DNA of 64,000 bases from Pseudodesulfovibrio alkaliphilus. GTDB taxonomy: Bacteria; Desulfobacterota; Desulfovibrionia; Desulfovibrionales; Desulfovibrionaceae. The notes beneath the pieces are model-generated. The model searched no databases. It was not told the DNA's origin and saw only the letters and a program-made list of their open reading frames with translations. The stretch's first letter is position 1; every line of letters starts with the position of its first letter. Positions 26,539-35,365 of this stretch are shown in pieces. Location of the stretch: contig NZ_WODC01000003.1 of assembly GCF_009729555.1 (NCBI RefSeq), positions 124,001 to 188,000 of the forward strand. The letters are read 5' to 3'. Position numbers and translations under genes: made by a program.

Positions 26539-27267
26539 TTACTGGTATCCGCCCACAGGCCGGGCGGTCTTGAGCAGCACCTCCACCCTGCGGTTCATGG
26601 CCGAGGCCGCCGGTCTGCCCCGTTCGTCCAGGGCCGGGACATCGCCCCCATAGGCCGAAAGCGAAAGACGGCGCGGCGGCACCCCGGAATCCACGAGAAA
26701 ATCGAGCACGGCCAGGGCGCGGTCGGCCGACAGGGCGTAGGGATCGATCCCGGCGTCAGTGACATCGGTGTGCCCGGCCACGTTGACCGGGGCCGAGATA
26801 TACATGAGCAGCGGAATCAGCGCATCCATGAGCCGCTGGCCCTGGGGGCTCAGGCGCGACTCTCCGGGGCCGAAGAGCAGCTGATCGGAAAAAACCAGGG
26901 CCACGCCATCGGGCCGGGCCAGCACCTCCAGGTTCCGGTCCAGCTCCGCCTTGCTCAGTTCCTCGGGCAGGTCATCGTCGGGAAAGAGCAGATCCTTGAT
27001 GCGCTGCTTCTTGTTGATGACCTCCCAGGGCTTTTCCATCAGGTCCACTATGAGCCGCTCCTTGACCTCCACGCGGCCCGAGCCGCGCTTGTCGAGCAGG
27101 CCCAGGTCAGCGGTCTGAAGCGTCACCCGTGTCAGGATGGCGTTGTCCATGGACGACATGGTCAGGATGAGCACGAAAAAAGTCAGCAGCAGCGTCACCA
27201 GATCGGAAAAGGTGACCAGCCACAGGGCCAGCGGCGGGCAGGGCGGCTCTTTCTTCTTTCCGGCCAT
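26539..27267 (-). CDS. Second MotB-like OmpA-domain stator protein
   Basis: 242 residues. The N-terminal plug and helix (about 12-38) carry the stator motif LWLVTFSDLVTLLLTFFVLI with the proton- or ion-binding Asp in TFSD. The C-terminal OmpA/MotB peptidoglycan-binding domain (about 120-235) has NVAGHTDVTDAGIDPYALSA and SADRALAVLDFLVDSGVPPR. It is a paralogue of the motB gene immediately upstream, with only a two-base gap. Two B subunits for one MotA raises the possibility of mixed or alternative stators. Confidence 0.9.
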   Translation of the reverse strand: MAGKKKEPPCPPLALWLVTFSDLVTLLLTFFVLILTMSSMDNAILTRVTLQTADLGLLDKRGSGRVEVKERLIVDLMEKPWEVINKKQRIKDLLFPDDDLPEELSKAELDRNLEVLARPDGVALVFSDQLLFGPGESRLSPQGQRLMDALIPLLMYISAPVNVAGHTDVTDAGIDPYALSADRALAVLDFLVDSGVPPRRLSLSAYGGDVPALDERGRPAASAMNRRVEVLLKTARPVGGYQ

Positions 27268-27269
27268 GG

Positions 27270-28091
27270 CTACTCCACCCCGGGCAGGGGGCGCAGGTCG
27301 AAGCGGAAGCCGTCTATATCGACGGACTCCACCGGGACGCGCACCTCGCCGCCGAGCGCCTGGATGCGCTCGCCCGCGTCAAGGTTGCGCTTGTCGAGGA
27401 CGATGTCCACGCGGCGGTTCCTGGCCCGGCTCTCGGCCGTGGTCTGGGTGTAATAGGGCATGTACTTGCCAAACCCCTCGACCCGGAGCATCTCGGGGCG
27501 CATTCCCCTGTCGATGAAGTGACGATAGACGGCCAGGGCCCGGCCAAGGGACATCCGCCACGACAGGTCCGGGTCGCGCTCGTCGTCGCCGGGCTGGTAG
27601 TCCGCGCCCAGCTCGTCGCGCAGCATGGAGGTGTGGCCTGCCAGCAGCAGCGGATACTGCACCTGGGCGAGTACGGGCATGAATCCGTCGAGCACGGCGC
27701 GGCCCTCGGCGCTCAGGCTCACGGAATCGGGGCCGAAGAGCAGGCTGGCGTCGATGGAGAGAATCTGGACAAATCTATTGGAGCGGAAGTTGATGTCGTC
27801 GTCGATGTTCTCCCACCGCAGCTCCTTGAGGGGCTCGAGATCGCCGATGTCGATGGGGCCGGGCTCCACGGTGCGCCGGGTGTCCTTGCGCGAGTAGACC
27901 TCGTAGCTGGCGTCGTGCCAGCCGAAGGTGCCGATGATGGAGCCAAGGGCCACCAGCTTGCGGCGCGGGTCGATGTGGGACATGGAGACCAGGAGCACGA
28001 AGAATGTCAGCATCAACGTCATGACATCCGAAAAGGTGATCATCCACGGCGCCATGGACTCGCACTGCCGTTTCTTCTTTTTTCTGGCCAT
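27270..28091 (-). CDS. motB: Flagellar stator protein MotB
   Basis: 273 residues. It has a basic N-terminus (MARKKKKRQCESMAPW), then the stator helix with the essential Asp in MITFSDVMTLMLTFFVLLVS (about 17-36) and a long linker. The OmpA-like domain (about 140-260) holds LLAGHTSMLRDELGADYQPG and the RARNRRVDIVLDKRNLD motif. It anchors the stator to peptidoglycan. GGGAGACCGGGAAC precedes the ATG; motA lies 30 bases upstream on the same strand. Confidence 0.93.
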   Translation of the reverse strand: MARKKKKRQCESMAPWMITFSDVMTLMLTFFVLLVSMSHIDPRRKLVALGSIIGTFGWHDASYEVYSRKDTRRTVEPGPIDIGDLEPLKELRWENIDDDINFRSNRFVQILSIDASLLFGPDSVSLSAEGRAVLDGFMPVLAQVQYPLLLAGHTSMLRDELGADYQPGDDERDPDLSWRMSLGRALAVYRHFIDRGMRPEMLRVEGFGKYMPYYTQTTAESRARNRRVDIVLDKRNLDAGERIQALGGEVRVPVESVDIDGFRFDLRPLPGVE

Positions 28092-28121
28092 GTTCCCGGT
28101 CTCCCTGGCAGGCGCGGCCCG

Positions 28122-28883
28122 CTAGTCGGTCACGACCCTGTCCTTGGGCGGCAGGTAGCTGTTGAGCTTTTCCTCGATGATGCGCGGGTTCTCGCCCTTG
28201 GAGATGGAGAGTATGCCCTCCATGATCATCTCCCGCAGCAGAATCTCCTCCTTGCTGCGCGCCTTGAGCTTGCCAGCCATGGGGTTGAAGACGAGGTTGG
28301 CCAGCAGGGCTCCGTACAGGGTGGTCAACAGGGCCACGGCCATGGCCGGGCCGATGGTGGACGGATCGCTCATGGTCTGGAGCATCTGCACCAGGCCGAT
28401 GACCGTGCCGATCATGCCCATGGCCGGGGCCAGGGTGCCCAGCACGGCCACCACATCCGCACCCGTGGCGTGGCGCTCGCTCAGGTAGGATATCTCGGTT
28501 TCCAGAATTTCCTGGATGGTCTGGGGCTCCAGGCCGTCCACGGTCAGCTGCAGCCCCTTGCGCATGTATTCGTCATCGATCTCCTTGATCAGGGGCTCCA
28601 GCGAGAGAATTCCCTCGCGGCGGGCGCGATTGGCGTAGTCCTTGAATCGGTCGATGATCTCCTGGGGTGTCTCCATGCTCGAAAAGAAGGTGTTCTTGAC
28701 CACGCCCACCAGCCCGATGACGTAGCTGATGGGATAGTTGACCAGGGCCGCGCCCAGGGTGCCGCCCATGACGATGAGGAACGACGGCACCGAAATGAAG
28801 ATGATCAGGCTCGATCCGGTCAAAATGGCCGAGCAGACCAGACCGAAGGAGAGAACGATGCCGATGACGGTTCCGAGATCCAT
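28122..28883 (-). CDS. motA: Flagellar stator protein MotA
   Basis: 253 residues with four membrane helices (near 1-22, 32-52, 145-170 and 180-202). Family features are MDLGTVIGIVLSFGLVCSAI at the N-terminus, VAVLGTLAPAMGMIGTVIGL and GPAMAVALLTTLYGALLANL. It is the stator ion-channel subunit that interacts with the rotor. It is followed by motB and the second motB-like gene, and preceded 24 bases away by yggS, all on one strand. Confidence 0.95.
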   Translation of the reverse strand: MDLGTVIGIVLSFGLVCSAILTGSSLIIFISVPSFLIVMGGTLGAALVNYPISYVIGLVGVVKNTFFSSMETPQEIIDRFKDYANRARREGILSLEPLIKEIDDEYMRKGLQLTVDGLEPQTIQEILETEISYLSERHATGADVVAVLGTLAPAMGMIGTVIGLVQMLQTMSDPSTIGPAMAVALLTTLYGALLANLVFNPMAGKLKARSKEEILLREMIMEGILSISKGENPRIIEEKLNSYLPPKDRVVTD

Positions 28884-28907
28884 ACCCTGCCCTTTTGCCT
28901 TGCCTCG

Positions 28908-29612
28908 TTATTGCCTGGGCGCACGCGCCCCGAAAATCCTCGTGCCGATGCGAACCACGGTCGCCCCCTCCTCCACGGCGGCCGCAAAGTCGCCGGTCAT
29001 GCCCATGGAGAGGTGGGGCAGCGGGCGGCCAAGGCGCCCTTCCAGCCCGTCGCGCAGACGCCTCAGCCGGGCAAACACCGGCCTGGCCCGCTCCGGGTCG
29101 TCGAAAAAGGGCGGCAGGGTCATCAGCCCGGTCAAACGCAGCCCAGGCATGGCCTCGACCGCCTCGGCCAGCTCCGGCAGTCCGGCCTCGTCCACCCCGG
29201 ATTTCTGCTCCTCTCCGGCGACATTCACCTGGATGAGGATGTCCTGGACAACCCCCAGCCCCGAAGCCCTGCCGTCCAGCGCCCGGGCCAGCTTCATGGA
29301 GTCCACGCTATGCACCAGGGCGAAGTTTCCGGCCACGAAACGCGCCTTGTTGGTCTGCAGCCCGCCGATGAAATGCCACCGAAGGGCCAAGTCAGCCAGC
29401 TCCTCGCGCTTGGCCAGGGCCTCCTGCACGTAGTTCTCCCCGAAATCAGCCTGCCCGGCCTCGGCCAGGGCGCGAATGTCCCCGGCCGGATGGAATTTGG
29501 AGACCGCCACCAGGGTCACCTGGCCGGGGTCGCGCCCGGCCCGCTGCGCCGCCTGGGCCAGCTCCTCGCGAACCCGGGCAGCCGCCCTGGCCAACTCCCT
29601 TGATCTGTCCAT
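28908..29612 (-). CDS. yggS: PLP homeostasis protein (YggS/PLPBP family)
   Basis: About 234 residues. It is a TIM-barrel PLP-binding protein without known catalysis: the PLP lysine is in LVAVSKFHPAGDIRALA, with FGENYVQEALAKREEL and WHFIGGLQTNKARFV following, and HLSMGMTGDFAAAVEEGATV plus VRIGTRIFG at the end. It controls free pyridoxal phosphate and amino acid balance. I chose the ATG at 29612, with GAGAG five bases ahead; ATG 29615 and TTG 29624 are also in frame. It is the first gene behind a sigma-28 promoter, which is unexpected for this housekeeping family. Confidence 0.92.
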   Translation of the reverse strand: MDRSRELARAAARVREELAQAAQRAGRDPGQVTLVAVSKFHPAGDIRALAEAGQADFGENYVQEALAKREELADLALRWHFIGGLQTNKARFVAGNFALVHSVDSMKLARALDGRASGLGVVQDILIQVNVAGEEQKSGVDEAGLPELAEAVEAMPGLRLTGLMTLPPFFDDPERARPVFARLRRLRDGLEGRLGRPLPHLSMGMTGDFAAAVEEGATVVRIGTRIFGARAPRQ

Positions 29613-29651
29613 CATATCTCTCAATGAATCCGGGCCTTAGGCTCATTCCCC

Positions 29652-29678
29652 TTATCGGCCCGTTTTTCCTTTAGCTTA
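29652..29678 (-). promoter_or_regulatory. Sigma-28 (FliA) promoter for yggS-motA-motB
   Basis: Read on the minus strand: TAAG, then 15 bases, then GCCGATAA. This matches the flagellar sigma-28 consensus (TAAA-N15-GCCGATAA) at 11 of 12 fixed positions with exact spacing. The -10 element lies about 40 bases before the yggS start, and the stator genes follow downstream without a break. The match is seen directly; use by FliA is inferred. Confidence 0.8.
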
Positions 29679-29940
29679 ATGAATTAATGAAAAAAGGGTA
29701 CGCTCACCCCCAGCCCTCTGTCCATACCACGAGAACCAACAGGCTAACCATCCGATTTTCCGCAGAAAACCAATTTGGTCGCCCATGTTTTTCGCCGCAA
29801 AAACTCTAAACTTTCTCTATAGTTGACTCCGCAATGACCGGCCGGGGAATCAAACCGGCCCTTGTCATGCACACGTCGGCTGTGTCATAGCTCATGGCAT
29901 TATCAATTGCCACTCTCACCAGACACGCCAAAGGCCCGCC
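29679..29940. other. Intergenic region between yggS promoter and glycosyltransferase gene
   Basis: This stretch, noticeably richer in A and T than its neighbours, separates two divergent genes. It holds a six-base stem (GGCCGG / CCGGCC) near 29840 and an inverted TGGCA / TGCCA pair near 29895-29911. I found no convincing promoter for the glycosyltransferase and no small gene or RNA. Confidence 0.5.
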
Positions 29941-31584
29941 ATGAACGAACGCTATCTGCAAACCTTCCAGTACGGAATGTCCGCCCAGCTCAGGGAACTG
30001 TCTCTTGACGAGGTGCTCCTCTACGTCCGCAACCACCTCCACAGCTTTCTCCTGGACGAGTCCGTGTGCTTCTGCTTCATCGAGCGGCTGGCCAACGATC
30101 CTGATGCGGCCGGAAACGAGACCGCGCAAAAGGCCCTGCTCTACCTGCTGGACAAGGCATTGCAGCATCGGCCCTTCCGACTTGGGCTGCTGGAGGCCGC
30201 GGTCCGGCTCACCGGCAATCCCCAGGTCAGGCAACGCATGGACCTTGTGGCCCGGCACATGCGCGAAAAGGAGACCTACGACCTCATCACCGGCCTGGAT
30301 CTCAAGCACGATGCCGAGGAGGTCGGCGAGTTCCTGGCCGGGCTGACACGCGTCTGCCCGGACCATGTCCCGGCAGCCCAATATGCCCTTTACGTGGGCC
30401 GCCTTCTTGGCGTGTCGGCTGAGCCGTGGCTCGAAAACTTCGTCTGCCCCGAGCCCCTGCGCCGCGACTGGGACATGGCCCTCTTCAACCACCATGCGAC
30501 CCTGTGCGACTTCGACAGGGCCATGGCCCTGTGGCCGACCCTCAGCCACGCGTCCCTGCGGGAGACGGGCCTCAATCTGGCCGCGGCCATGTTCGTGGCC
30601 GCGGGCGAGACGGAAACAGCCATCCGGCTCTACGAAAACTCGCTGCGCCAGGACCCGCGACAGACCCCGGTACGCCTGCGGCTGGCCCAGCTGCAATCGC
30701 CGTTTGCGGCCGACGCCTCGCTGCTGTCGCGCCGCCGGGTCAACATCTGCCTGTACTCCTGGAACAAGGCGGACATGCTGGGCCAGACCCTTGAGAGTCT
30801 GAGCCGCTCCGCCATCGGCCCGGCCCGCATCGACGTGCTGCTCAACGGCTGCACCGACCACAGCCGCGAGGTGGTGGAGAAGGCCCGCGCCCTGTTCCCC
30901 CATAACCAGCTCACGGTCCACGATCTGCATGTGAACATCGGCGCCCCGGCAGCGCGCAACTGGCTGACCAACCTGCCCGAAGTGCGAACCTCGGACTATA
31001 TCGCCTTTCTCGACGACGATGTCACGGTGCAGGAGGACTGGCTGGCCGCCTTTCTCACCGTGGCCGAAACCGACCCCGAAATCGGCGCCGTGGGCTGCAA
31101 GGTGCTTCACCCTGGCGAACCGGCCATGTACCAGTATCTCTTCCGCTACGTGGCCATCGCCGACCACGGGCTGCTCAGGATGAGCCTGCCCGCCCCGGAA
31201 AACATGTACGACACCCGTCTCTACGACGTGATCCGGGAGACCAGGAGCGTCATGGGCTGTCTGCACCTCTTGCGCACCAGTGCCCTGGCCGGCATCCCGG
31301 CGGGCTTCGACATCCGCTTCAGTCCGTCGCAGGTGGACGACATCGACCACGACATAGCCCTGTGCCTCAACGGATACCGGATCATGTACTGCGGCACGGT
31401 GGCCTGCGTCCACCACCAATCCAGCGGGAAAAACGAGACCAAGGCCACCCTGGCCAAACCGGATCTCGGGGCCATCATGGGCAACGACATCAAGTTCTAC
31501 TTCAAACACGCCGACCACCTGGACCGGCTCAAGGCTCTGGACAACCTGAGCCTTGATCTGGGCGTCCCTCTGCCGGAATTCTAG
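29941..31584 (+). CDS. Family 2 glycosyltransferase with N-terminal helical region
   Basis: 547 residues. The first 255 are helical and TPR-like (for example TGLNLAAAMFVAAGETETAI, then RLYENSLRQDPRQTPVRLRL). The GT-A domain starts near residue 262 (RRVNICLYSWNKADMLGQTL) and has the nucleotide-binding acidic run YIAFLDDDVTVQEDWLAAFL, followed by a second acidic site DDIDHDIALCLNGYRIMY. It transfers a sugar from a nucleotide donor in the cytoplasm; the acceptor is unknown. Its place next to the flagellar stator genes makes flagellin modification possible, but cell-surface polysaccharide work is equally open. Confidence 0.82.
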   Translation: MNERYLQTFQYGMSAQLRELSLDEVLLYVRNHLHSFLLDESVCFCFIERLANDPDAAGNETAQKALLYLLDKALQHRPFRLGLLEAAVRLTGNPQVRQRMDLVARHMREKETYDLITGLDLKHDAEEVGEFLAGLTRVCPDHVPAAQYALYVGRLLGVSAEPWLENFVCPEPLRRDWDMALFNHHATLCDFDRAMALWPTLSHASLRETGLNLAAAMFVAAGETETAIRLYENSLRQDPRQTPVRLRLAQLQSPFAADASLLSRRRVNICLYSWNKADMLGQTLESLSRSAIGPARIDVLLNGCTDHSREVVEKARALFPHNQLTVHDLHVNIGAPAARNWLTNLPEVRTSDYIAFLDDDVTVQEDWLAAFLTVAETDPEIGAVGCKVLHPGEPAMYQYLFRYVAIADHGLLRMSLPAPENMYDTRLYDVIRETRSVMGCLHLLRTSALAGIPAGFDIRFSPSQVDDIDHDIALCLNGYRIMYCGTVACVHHQSSGKNETKATLAKPDLGAIMGNDIKFYFKHADHLDRLKALDNLSLDLGVPLPEF

Positions 31585-31746
31585 GGCTGGCGCTCGTTTC
31601 GTGCCAGGAAGCAGCACCCTCCGACCCATTATCAATATACAGAAGCTTGACGAACCGCCCGGTCAGCGGGCATAGCACCCCCTCGAACCAATGACACGGG
31701 ACAGCGCAGACTGCCCCACCCCCCAAAAGGACGACCAAGGGTTTCC

Positions 31747-34185
31747 ATGCCAAAAGATCTGATTATCGTCGAGTCCCCGGCCAAGGTGAAGACCATCAGC
31801 AAGTTCCTGGGCAAGGACTACATGGTGGACGCCTCGGTGGGCCATGTGCGCGACCTGCCCACCCGCGACCTGGGCGTGGACGAGGAGAACGGGTTCACCC
31901 CCCGCTACGAGGTCATCCAGGGCAAGGAGGACGTGGTCAAACGCCTCAAGGCCGCGGCCAAAAAGGCAGGCACCGTCTATCTCGCCCCTGACCCGGACCG
32001 CGAGGGGGAGGCCATCGCCTGGCACGTGGCCGAGCTGCTCAAGCCGGTCAACGACAACATCCGGCGCATCCAGTTCAACGAGATCACGGCCCGCGCCGTC
32101 AGGGAAGCCCTGGAAAACGCCCAGGAGCTCAACGAAAACCTTTTCGACTCCCAGCAGGCCCGGCGCATCCTGGACCGGCTGGTGGGCTACAAGATTTCCC
32201 CCATCCTCTGGAAAAACGTCAAGCGCGGCATTTCGGCCGGACGGGTCCAGTCCGTGGCGCTCAAGCTCCTGGTGGAACGCGAGAAGGAACGCCGGGCCTT
32301 CACGGCCGACGAATACTGGCCCTTCAAGGTGCTGCTCGAGGGAGAAAACCCGCCCCCCTTCTGGCTTGAGCTGCACAAGCTCTCAGACAAGACGGTCAAG
32401 CCCGGCGTCAACCACATCGCCTCAGCCGACGAGGCCGAAGCGCTCCAAAAGACCCTGGAAGGCGGCGCGTTCGCCGTGGAATCGGTGCAGGAGAAGCAGC
32501 GCAAGCGCGACCCCCTGCCCCCCTTCATCACCTCCACCCTGCAACAGGATGCCAACCGGCGGCTCGGCTTCTCGGCCAAGCGGACCATGTCCGTGGCCCA
32601 GCGCCTCTACGAGGGCGTGGAGCTGGGCAGGCGCGGCACCACCGCCCTGATCACCTACATGCGTACCGACTCGGTACGCATCGCCAAGGAGGCGCAGGAA
32701 TCGGCCAGGGAACTGATCATCGACCGTTTCGGGGCTGACTACTATCCGCCCAAGACCCGGAATTTCAAGACCAAGGGCGGGGCTCAGGACGCCCACGAGG
32801 CCATCCGGCCCGTGGATGTGACCATCACCCCCGACGAGGTCAAGACCCTGTTGCCGTCGGAGCAGTACCGCCTCTACCGCCTCATCTGGCAGCGTTTCGT
32901 GGCCTCGCAGATGGCGGCCGCCAACTTCTGGGACACCACCGTGCTGGTCAAGGCCCCCAGGACCCAGTGGCGGGCCAAGGGCGAGCGCATGCTTTTCCCC
33001 GGTTTCCTCGCGGCCATGGACAAGGGAACGGCCGAGGCCGAAACCGAACTGCCCAAGCTGACCGAGGGCGAAACCCTGCGCCTGAACGAACTGAAGAAGG
33101 AGCAGAAGTTCACCCAGCCACCGCCTCGCTACTCGGAGGCCTCGCTGGTCAAGACCCTGGAGGAGCTGGGCATCGGCAGACCCTCCACCTACGCGGCCAT
33201 CATCTCCACCCTGCTTGATCGCGAGTACGCCCGCCAGGAGGAAAAGCGCTTCGTGCCCACCGAGCTCGGCTTCATCGTCTCTGATCAGCTCTCCGAACAT
33301 TTCGAGGCCCTGATGGATGTCGGCTTCACTGCCCGCATGGAGGACCTGCTCGACGACGTGGCCGCGGGCAAGCAGGACTGGGTCAAGCTGCTCAAGGAGT
33401 TCGGCGACGACTTCTACCCCACCCTGGACAAGGCCCGCTCCGGCATGGCCCGCTCCCAGCAGGAAACGGACATCGTCTGCGAGAACTGCGGCAAGCCCAT
33501 GGCCATCAAATTCGGGCGGACAGGCGAATTTCTCGGCTGCACAGGGTTTCCTGCCTGCCGCACCATCAAGAACTTCACCCGCGACGAGAACGGGGGCATC
33601 AAGGTCGTGGAGCGCGAAACCCCTGAGGAAACCGGGGTGGAATGCGACAAGTGCGGCCGCCCCATGGCCATCAAGCAAAGCCGTCGGGGCGAATTTCTGG
33701 GCTGCACCGGGTACCCGGACTGCAAGAACATCGTCAATTTCGAGCGGGACGCCGAGGGGAAGATCACCGTGGTCGAGGCAGACAAGCCCAAAGTGGTCGG
33801 CGTCTGCCCGGACTGCGGCGGCGAGCTGCTGCTCAAGAAGGCGCGCACAGGCTCGCGCTTCATCGCTTGCTCCAACTACCCCGACTGCACCTATGCCGAG
33901 CCCTTCTCAACCGGCGTGCCCTGCCCCGAGGAAGGGTGCACTGGCGAACTGGTGGAGAAATCCTCGCGCCGGGGCAAGGTCTTCTATTCCTGCTCGGCCT
34001 ATCCCAAGTGCGACTACGCGGTCTGGAACTGGCCCGTGAAAGAACCCTGCCCCAAGTGCGGCCATCCCATCCTGACCCGCAAGACCACCCGCGACAAGGG
34101 CGAGCATCTGGCCTGCCCGCGGAAGGGATGCGGCTTCACCAGGGGCATCGACGACAACGGGGAAGACTCCGGCGACGAGGGCTGA
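31747..34185 (+). CDS. topA: DNA topoisomerase I with five zinc-finger units
   Basis: 812 residues. The TOPRIM domain opens the protein (LIIVESPAKVKTISKFLG) with the acidic metal site APDPDREGEAIAWH. The catalytic Tyr is in ALITYMRTDSVRI, and GIGRPSTYAAIISTLLDREY follows. The C-terminal part (about residue 575 onward) carries five Cys4-type fingers, beginning CENCGKPMAI, CDKCGRPMAI, CPDCGGELLL, CPEEGCTGEL and CPKCGHPILT, each closed by a C-x-G-x-P-x-C-like pair. The enzyme relaxes negatively supercoiled DNA. It is longer at the tail than three-finger enzymes such as that of E. coli. Confidence 0.97.
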   Translation: MPKDLIIVESPAKVKTISKFLGKDYMVDASVGHVRDLPTRDLGVDEENGFTPRYEVIQGKEDVVKRLKAAAKKAGTVYLAPDPDREGEAIAWHVAELLKPVNDNIRRIQFNEITARAVREALENAQELNENLFDSQQARRILDRLVGYKISPILWKNVKRGISAGRVQSVALKLLVEREKERRAFTADEYWPFKVLLEGENPPPFWLELHKLSDKTVKPGVNHIASADEAEALQKTLEGGAFAVESVQEKQRKRDPLPPFITSTLQQDANRRLGFSAKRTMSVAQRLYEGVELGRRGTTALITYMRTDSVRIAKEAQESARELIIDRFGADYYPPKTRNFKTKGGAQDAHEAIRPVDVTITPDEVKTLLPSEQYRLYRLIWQRFVASQMAAANFWDTTVLVKAPRTQWRAKGERMLFPGFLAAMDKGTAEAETELPKLTEGETLRLNELKKEQKFTQPPPRYSEASLVKTLEELGIGRPSTYAAIISTLLDREYARQEEKRFVPTELGFIVSDQLSEHFEALMDVGFTARMEDLLDDVAAGKQDWVKLLKEFGDDFYPTLDKARSGMARSQQETDIVCENCGKPMAIKFGRTGEFLGCTGFPACRTIKNFTRDENGGIKVVERETPEETGVECDKCGRPMAIKQSRRGEFLGCTGYPDCKNIVNFERDAEGKITVVEADKPKVVGVCPDCGGELLLKKARTGSRFIACSNYPDCTYAEPFSTGVPCPEEGCTGELVEKSSRRGKVFYSCSAYPKCDYAVWNWPVKEPCPKCGHPILTRKTTRDKGEHLACPRKGCGFTRGIDDNGEDSGDEG

Positions 34186-34242
34186 TCCGTCGTCTTTACT
34201 CCGGGCGAGGTTGGCCGTATGGTGCTTTGAAGGAGGACCATC

Positions 34243-35253
34243 ATGGCCGACACCTTGTTTACCCGACTGATGGGCCGCCGCCAGTGCCTGCGCACCCTGC
34301 TGGGCGCGGCAGGGATTCTCGGCGGTTCCGGCCTGGCCGCACGCGCCCAAGCCAAATCCATGGTCGTCATCGTCAGGACAGACGACCGCGTCCAGGGCAT
34401 TCGCACGGCCATGGCCCGCTTCGATCCGGCACGCTTCCGGGGCGCCCGCATCGCGCTGAAGGCCAACTACAACAGCGCTGACCCCTTTCCGGCCTCCACA
34501 CATCCCGACACGCTGCGCACCCTGGTCGAGACCCTGGCCGAGGCCGGGCCAGCGTCCATGACCCTGGCCGAACGCAGCGGCATGGGCGACACGGCCCAGG
34601 TGCTCCGTTCGCTGGGCGTGCGCTCCCTGACTGAGGAGCTGGGGGTGGAGGTGGTCGTCATGGACGAGCTGGACGCAGACGGCTACGTCACCTGCCGCCC
34701 GGCCCGCAGCCAGTGGAAGCGGGGCTTCCTGCTGGCCCGGCCCTTTGCCGGGGCCGATGCCGTTGTCCAGACCTGCTGCCTGAAGACCCACCAGTACGGC
34801 GGCCACTTCACCATGGCTCTCAAGAATGCCGTGGGCGCAGTGGCCAAGCACGACCCGGCCGACGGCTACAACTACATGAGCGAGCTGCACCGCTCGCCGC
34901 TCCAGCGCTCCCTCATCGCGGAGATCAGCCTCGCCTTCCGCAACGACCTGATCGTCATGGACGCCATGAAAGCCTTTGTTACCGGCGGCCCCCACGCTGG
35001 CCGGGAGGTCTCGCCCGGCGTCATCGTGGCAGGCACCGACCCCGTGGCCGTGGACGCCGTGGGCGTGGCCATCCTGCGCATGTACCCCACCACCGATGCA
35101 GTCATGACCGGCCCTGTCTTCGCCCAGGAGCAGATCCGCCGCGCCGCCGAACTGGGCATCGGCGCCTCCTCGCCCGAAAACATAGAGCTGGTCCCCATCG
35201 GCCCCGGCGCAGACGGTTTCGCCCGGCGGGTGCAGGAGATACTGGCTGGGTAG
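34243..35253 (+). CDS. DUF362 protein with probable Tat signal
   Basis: 336 residues. The N-terminus MGRRQCLRTLLGAAGILGGS has a twin Arg followed by a hydrophobic run and a possible cleavage after ARA, so Tat export is likely. The body follows DUF362: RIALKANYNSADPFPASTHP, DAVVQTCCLKTHQYGGHFTM, LKNAVGAVAKHDPADG, and VIVAGTDPVAVDAVGVAILR near the end. DUF362 proteins often carry or neighbour iron-sulphur domains, but none is present here. The function is unknown. AAGGAGGACC precedes the ATG; the gene is 57 bases after topA and ends before a strong hairpin. Confidence 0.85.
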   Translation: MADTLFTRLMGRRQCLRTLLGAAGILGGSGLAARAQAKSMVVIVRTDDRVQGIRTAMARFDPARFRGARIALKANYNSADPFPASTHPDTLRTLVETLAEAGPASMTLAERSGMGDTAQVLRSLGVRSLTEELGVEVVVMDELDADGYVTCRPARSQWKRGFLLARPFAGADAVVQTCCLKTHQYGGHFTMALKNAVGAVAKHDPADGYNYMSELHRSPLQRSLIAEISLAFRNDLIVMDAMKAFVTGGPHAGREVSPGVIVAGTDPVAVDAVGVAILRMYPTTDAVMTGPVFAQEQIRRAAELGIGASSPENIELVPIGPGADGFARRVQEILAG

Positions 35254-35298
35254 AGGCTGAATCTACCGGATGCGACGCAGCCGTCCCTCAGACACACC

Positions 35299-35334
35299 AA
35301 AGCCCGGCCCGCCACTCTCGGCGGGCCGGGCTTT
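35299..35334. terminator. Strong hairpin terminator between convergent genes
   Basis: The arms at 35299-35313 and 35320-35334 are exact 15-base complements (AAAGCCCGGCCCGCC and GGCGGGCCGGGCTTT) around a six-base loop. It ends with TTT on the plus strand and AAA starts it, so it can serve both the DUF362 gene and the membrane-protein gene facing it. Confidence 0.8.
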
Positions 35335-35365
35335 GCAGGTTCCCGTGGTGGGGTGGGCGGACGGC

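Noticed and set aside
27519-29603. A 694-codon open frame on the plus strand across motB, motA and yggS.
   Set aside because: It lies opposite three well-supported genes; its product is compositionally odd and matches nothing.
29895-29911. A sigma-54-like TGGCAT...TTGCC pair before the glycosyltransferase gene.
   Set aside because: The spacing between GG and GC is 11 instead of 10, and the match is otherwise weak.
29806-31635. A 609-codon open frame opposite the glycosyltransferase gene.
   Set aside because: Mirror frame of a real gene with shadow composition.
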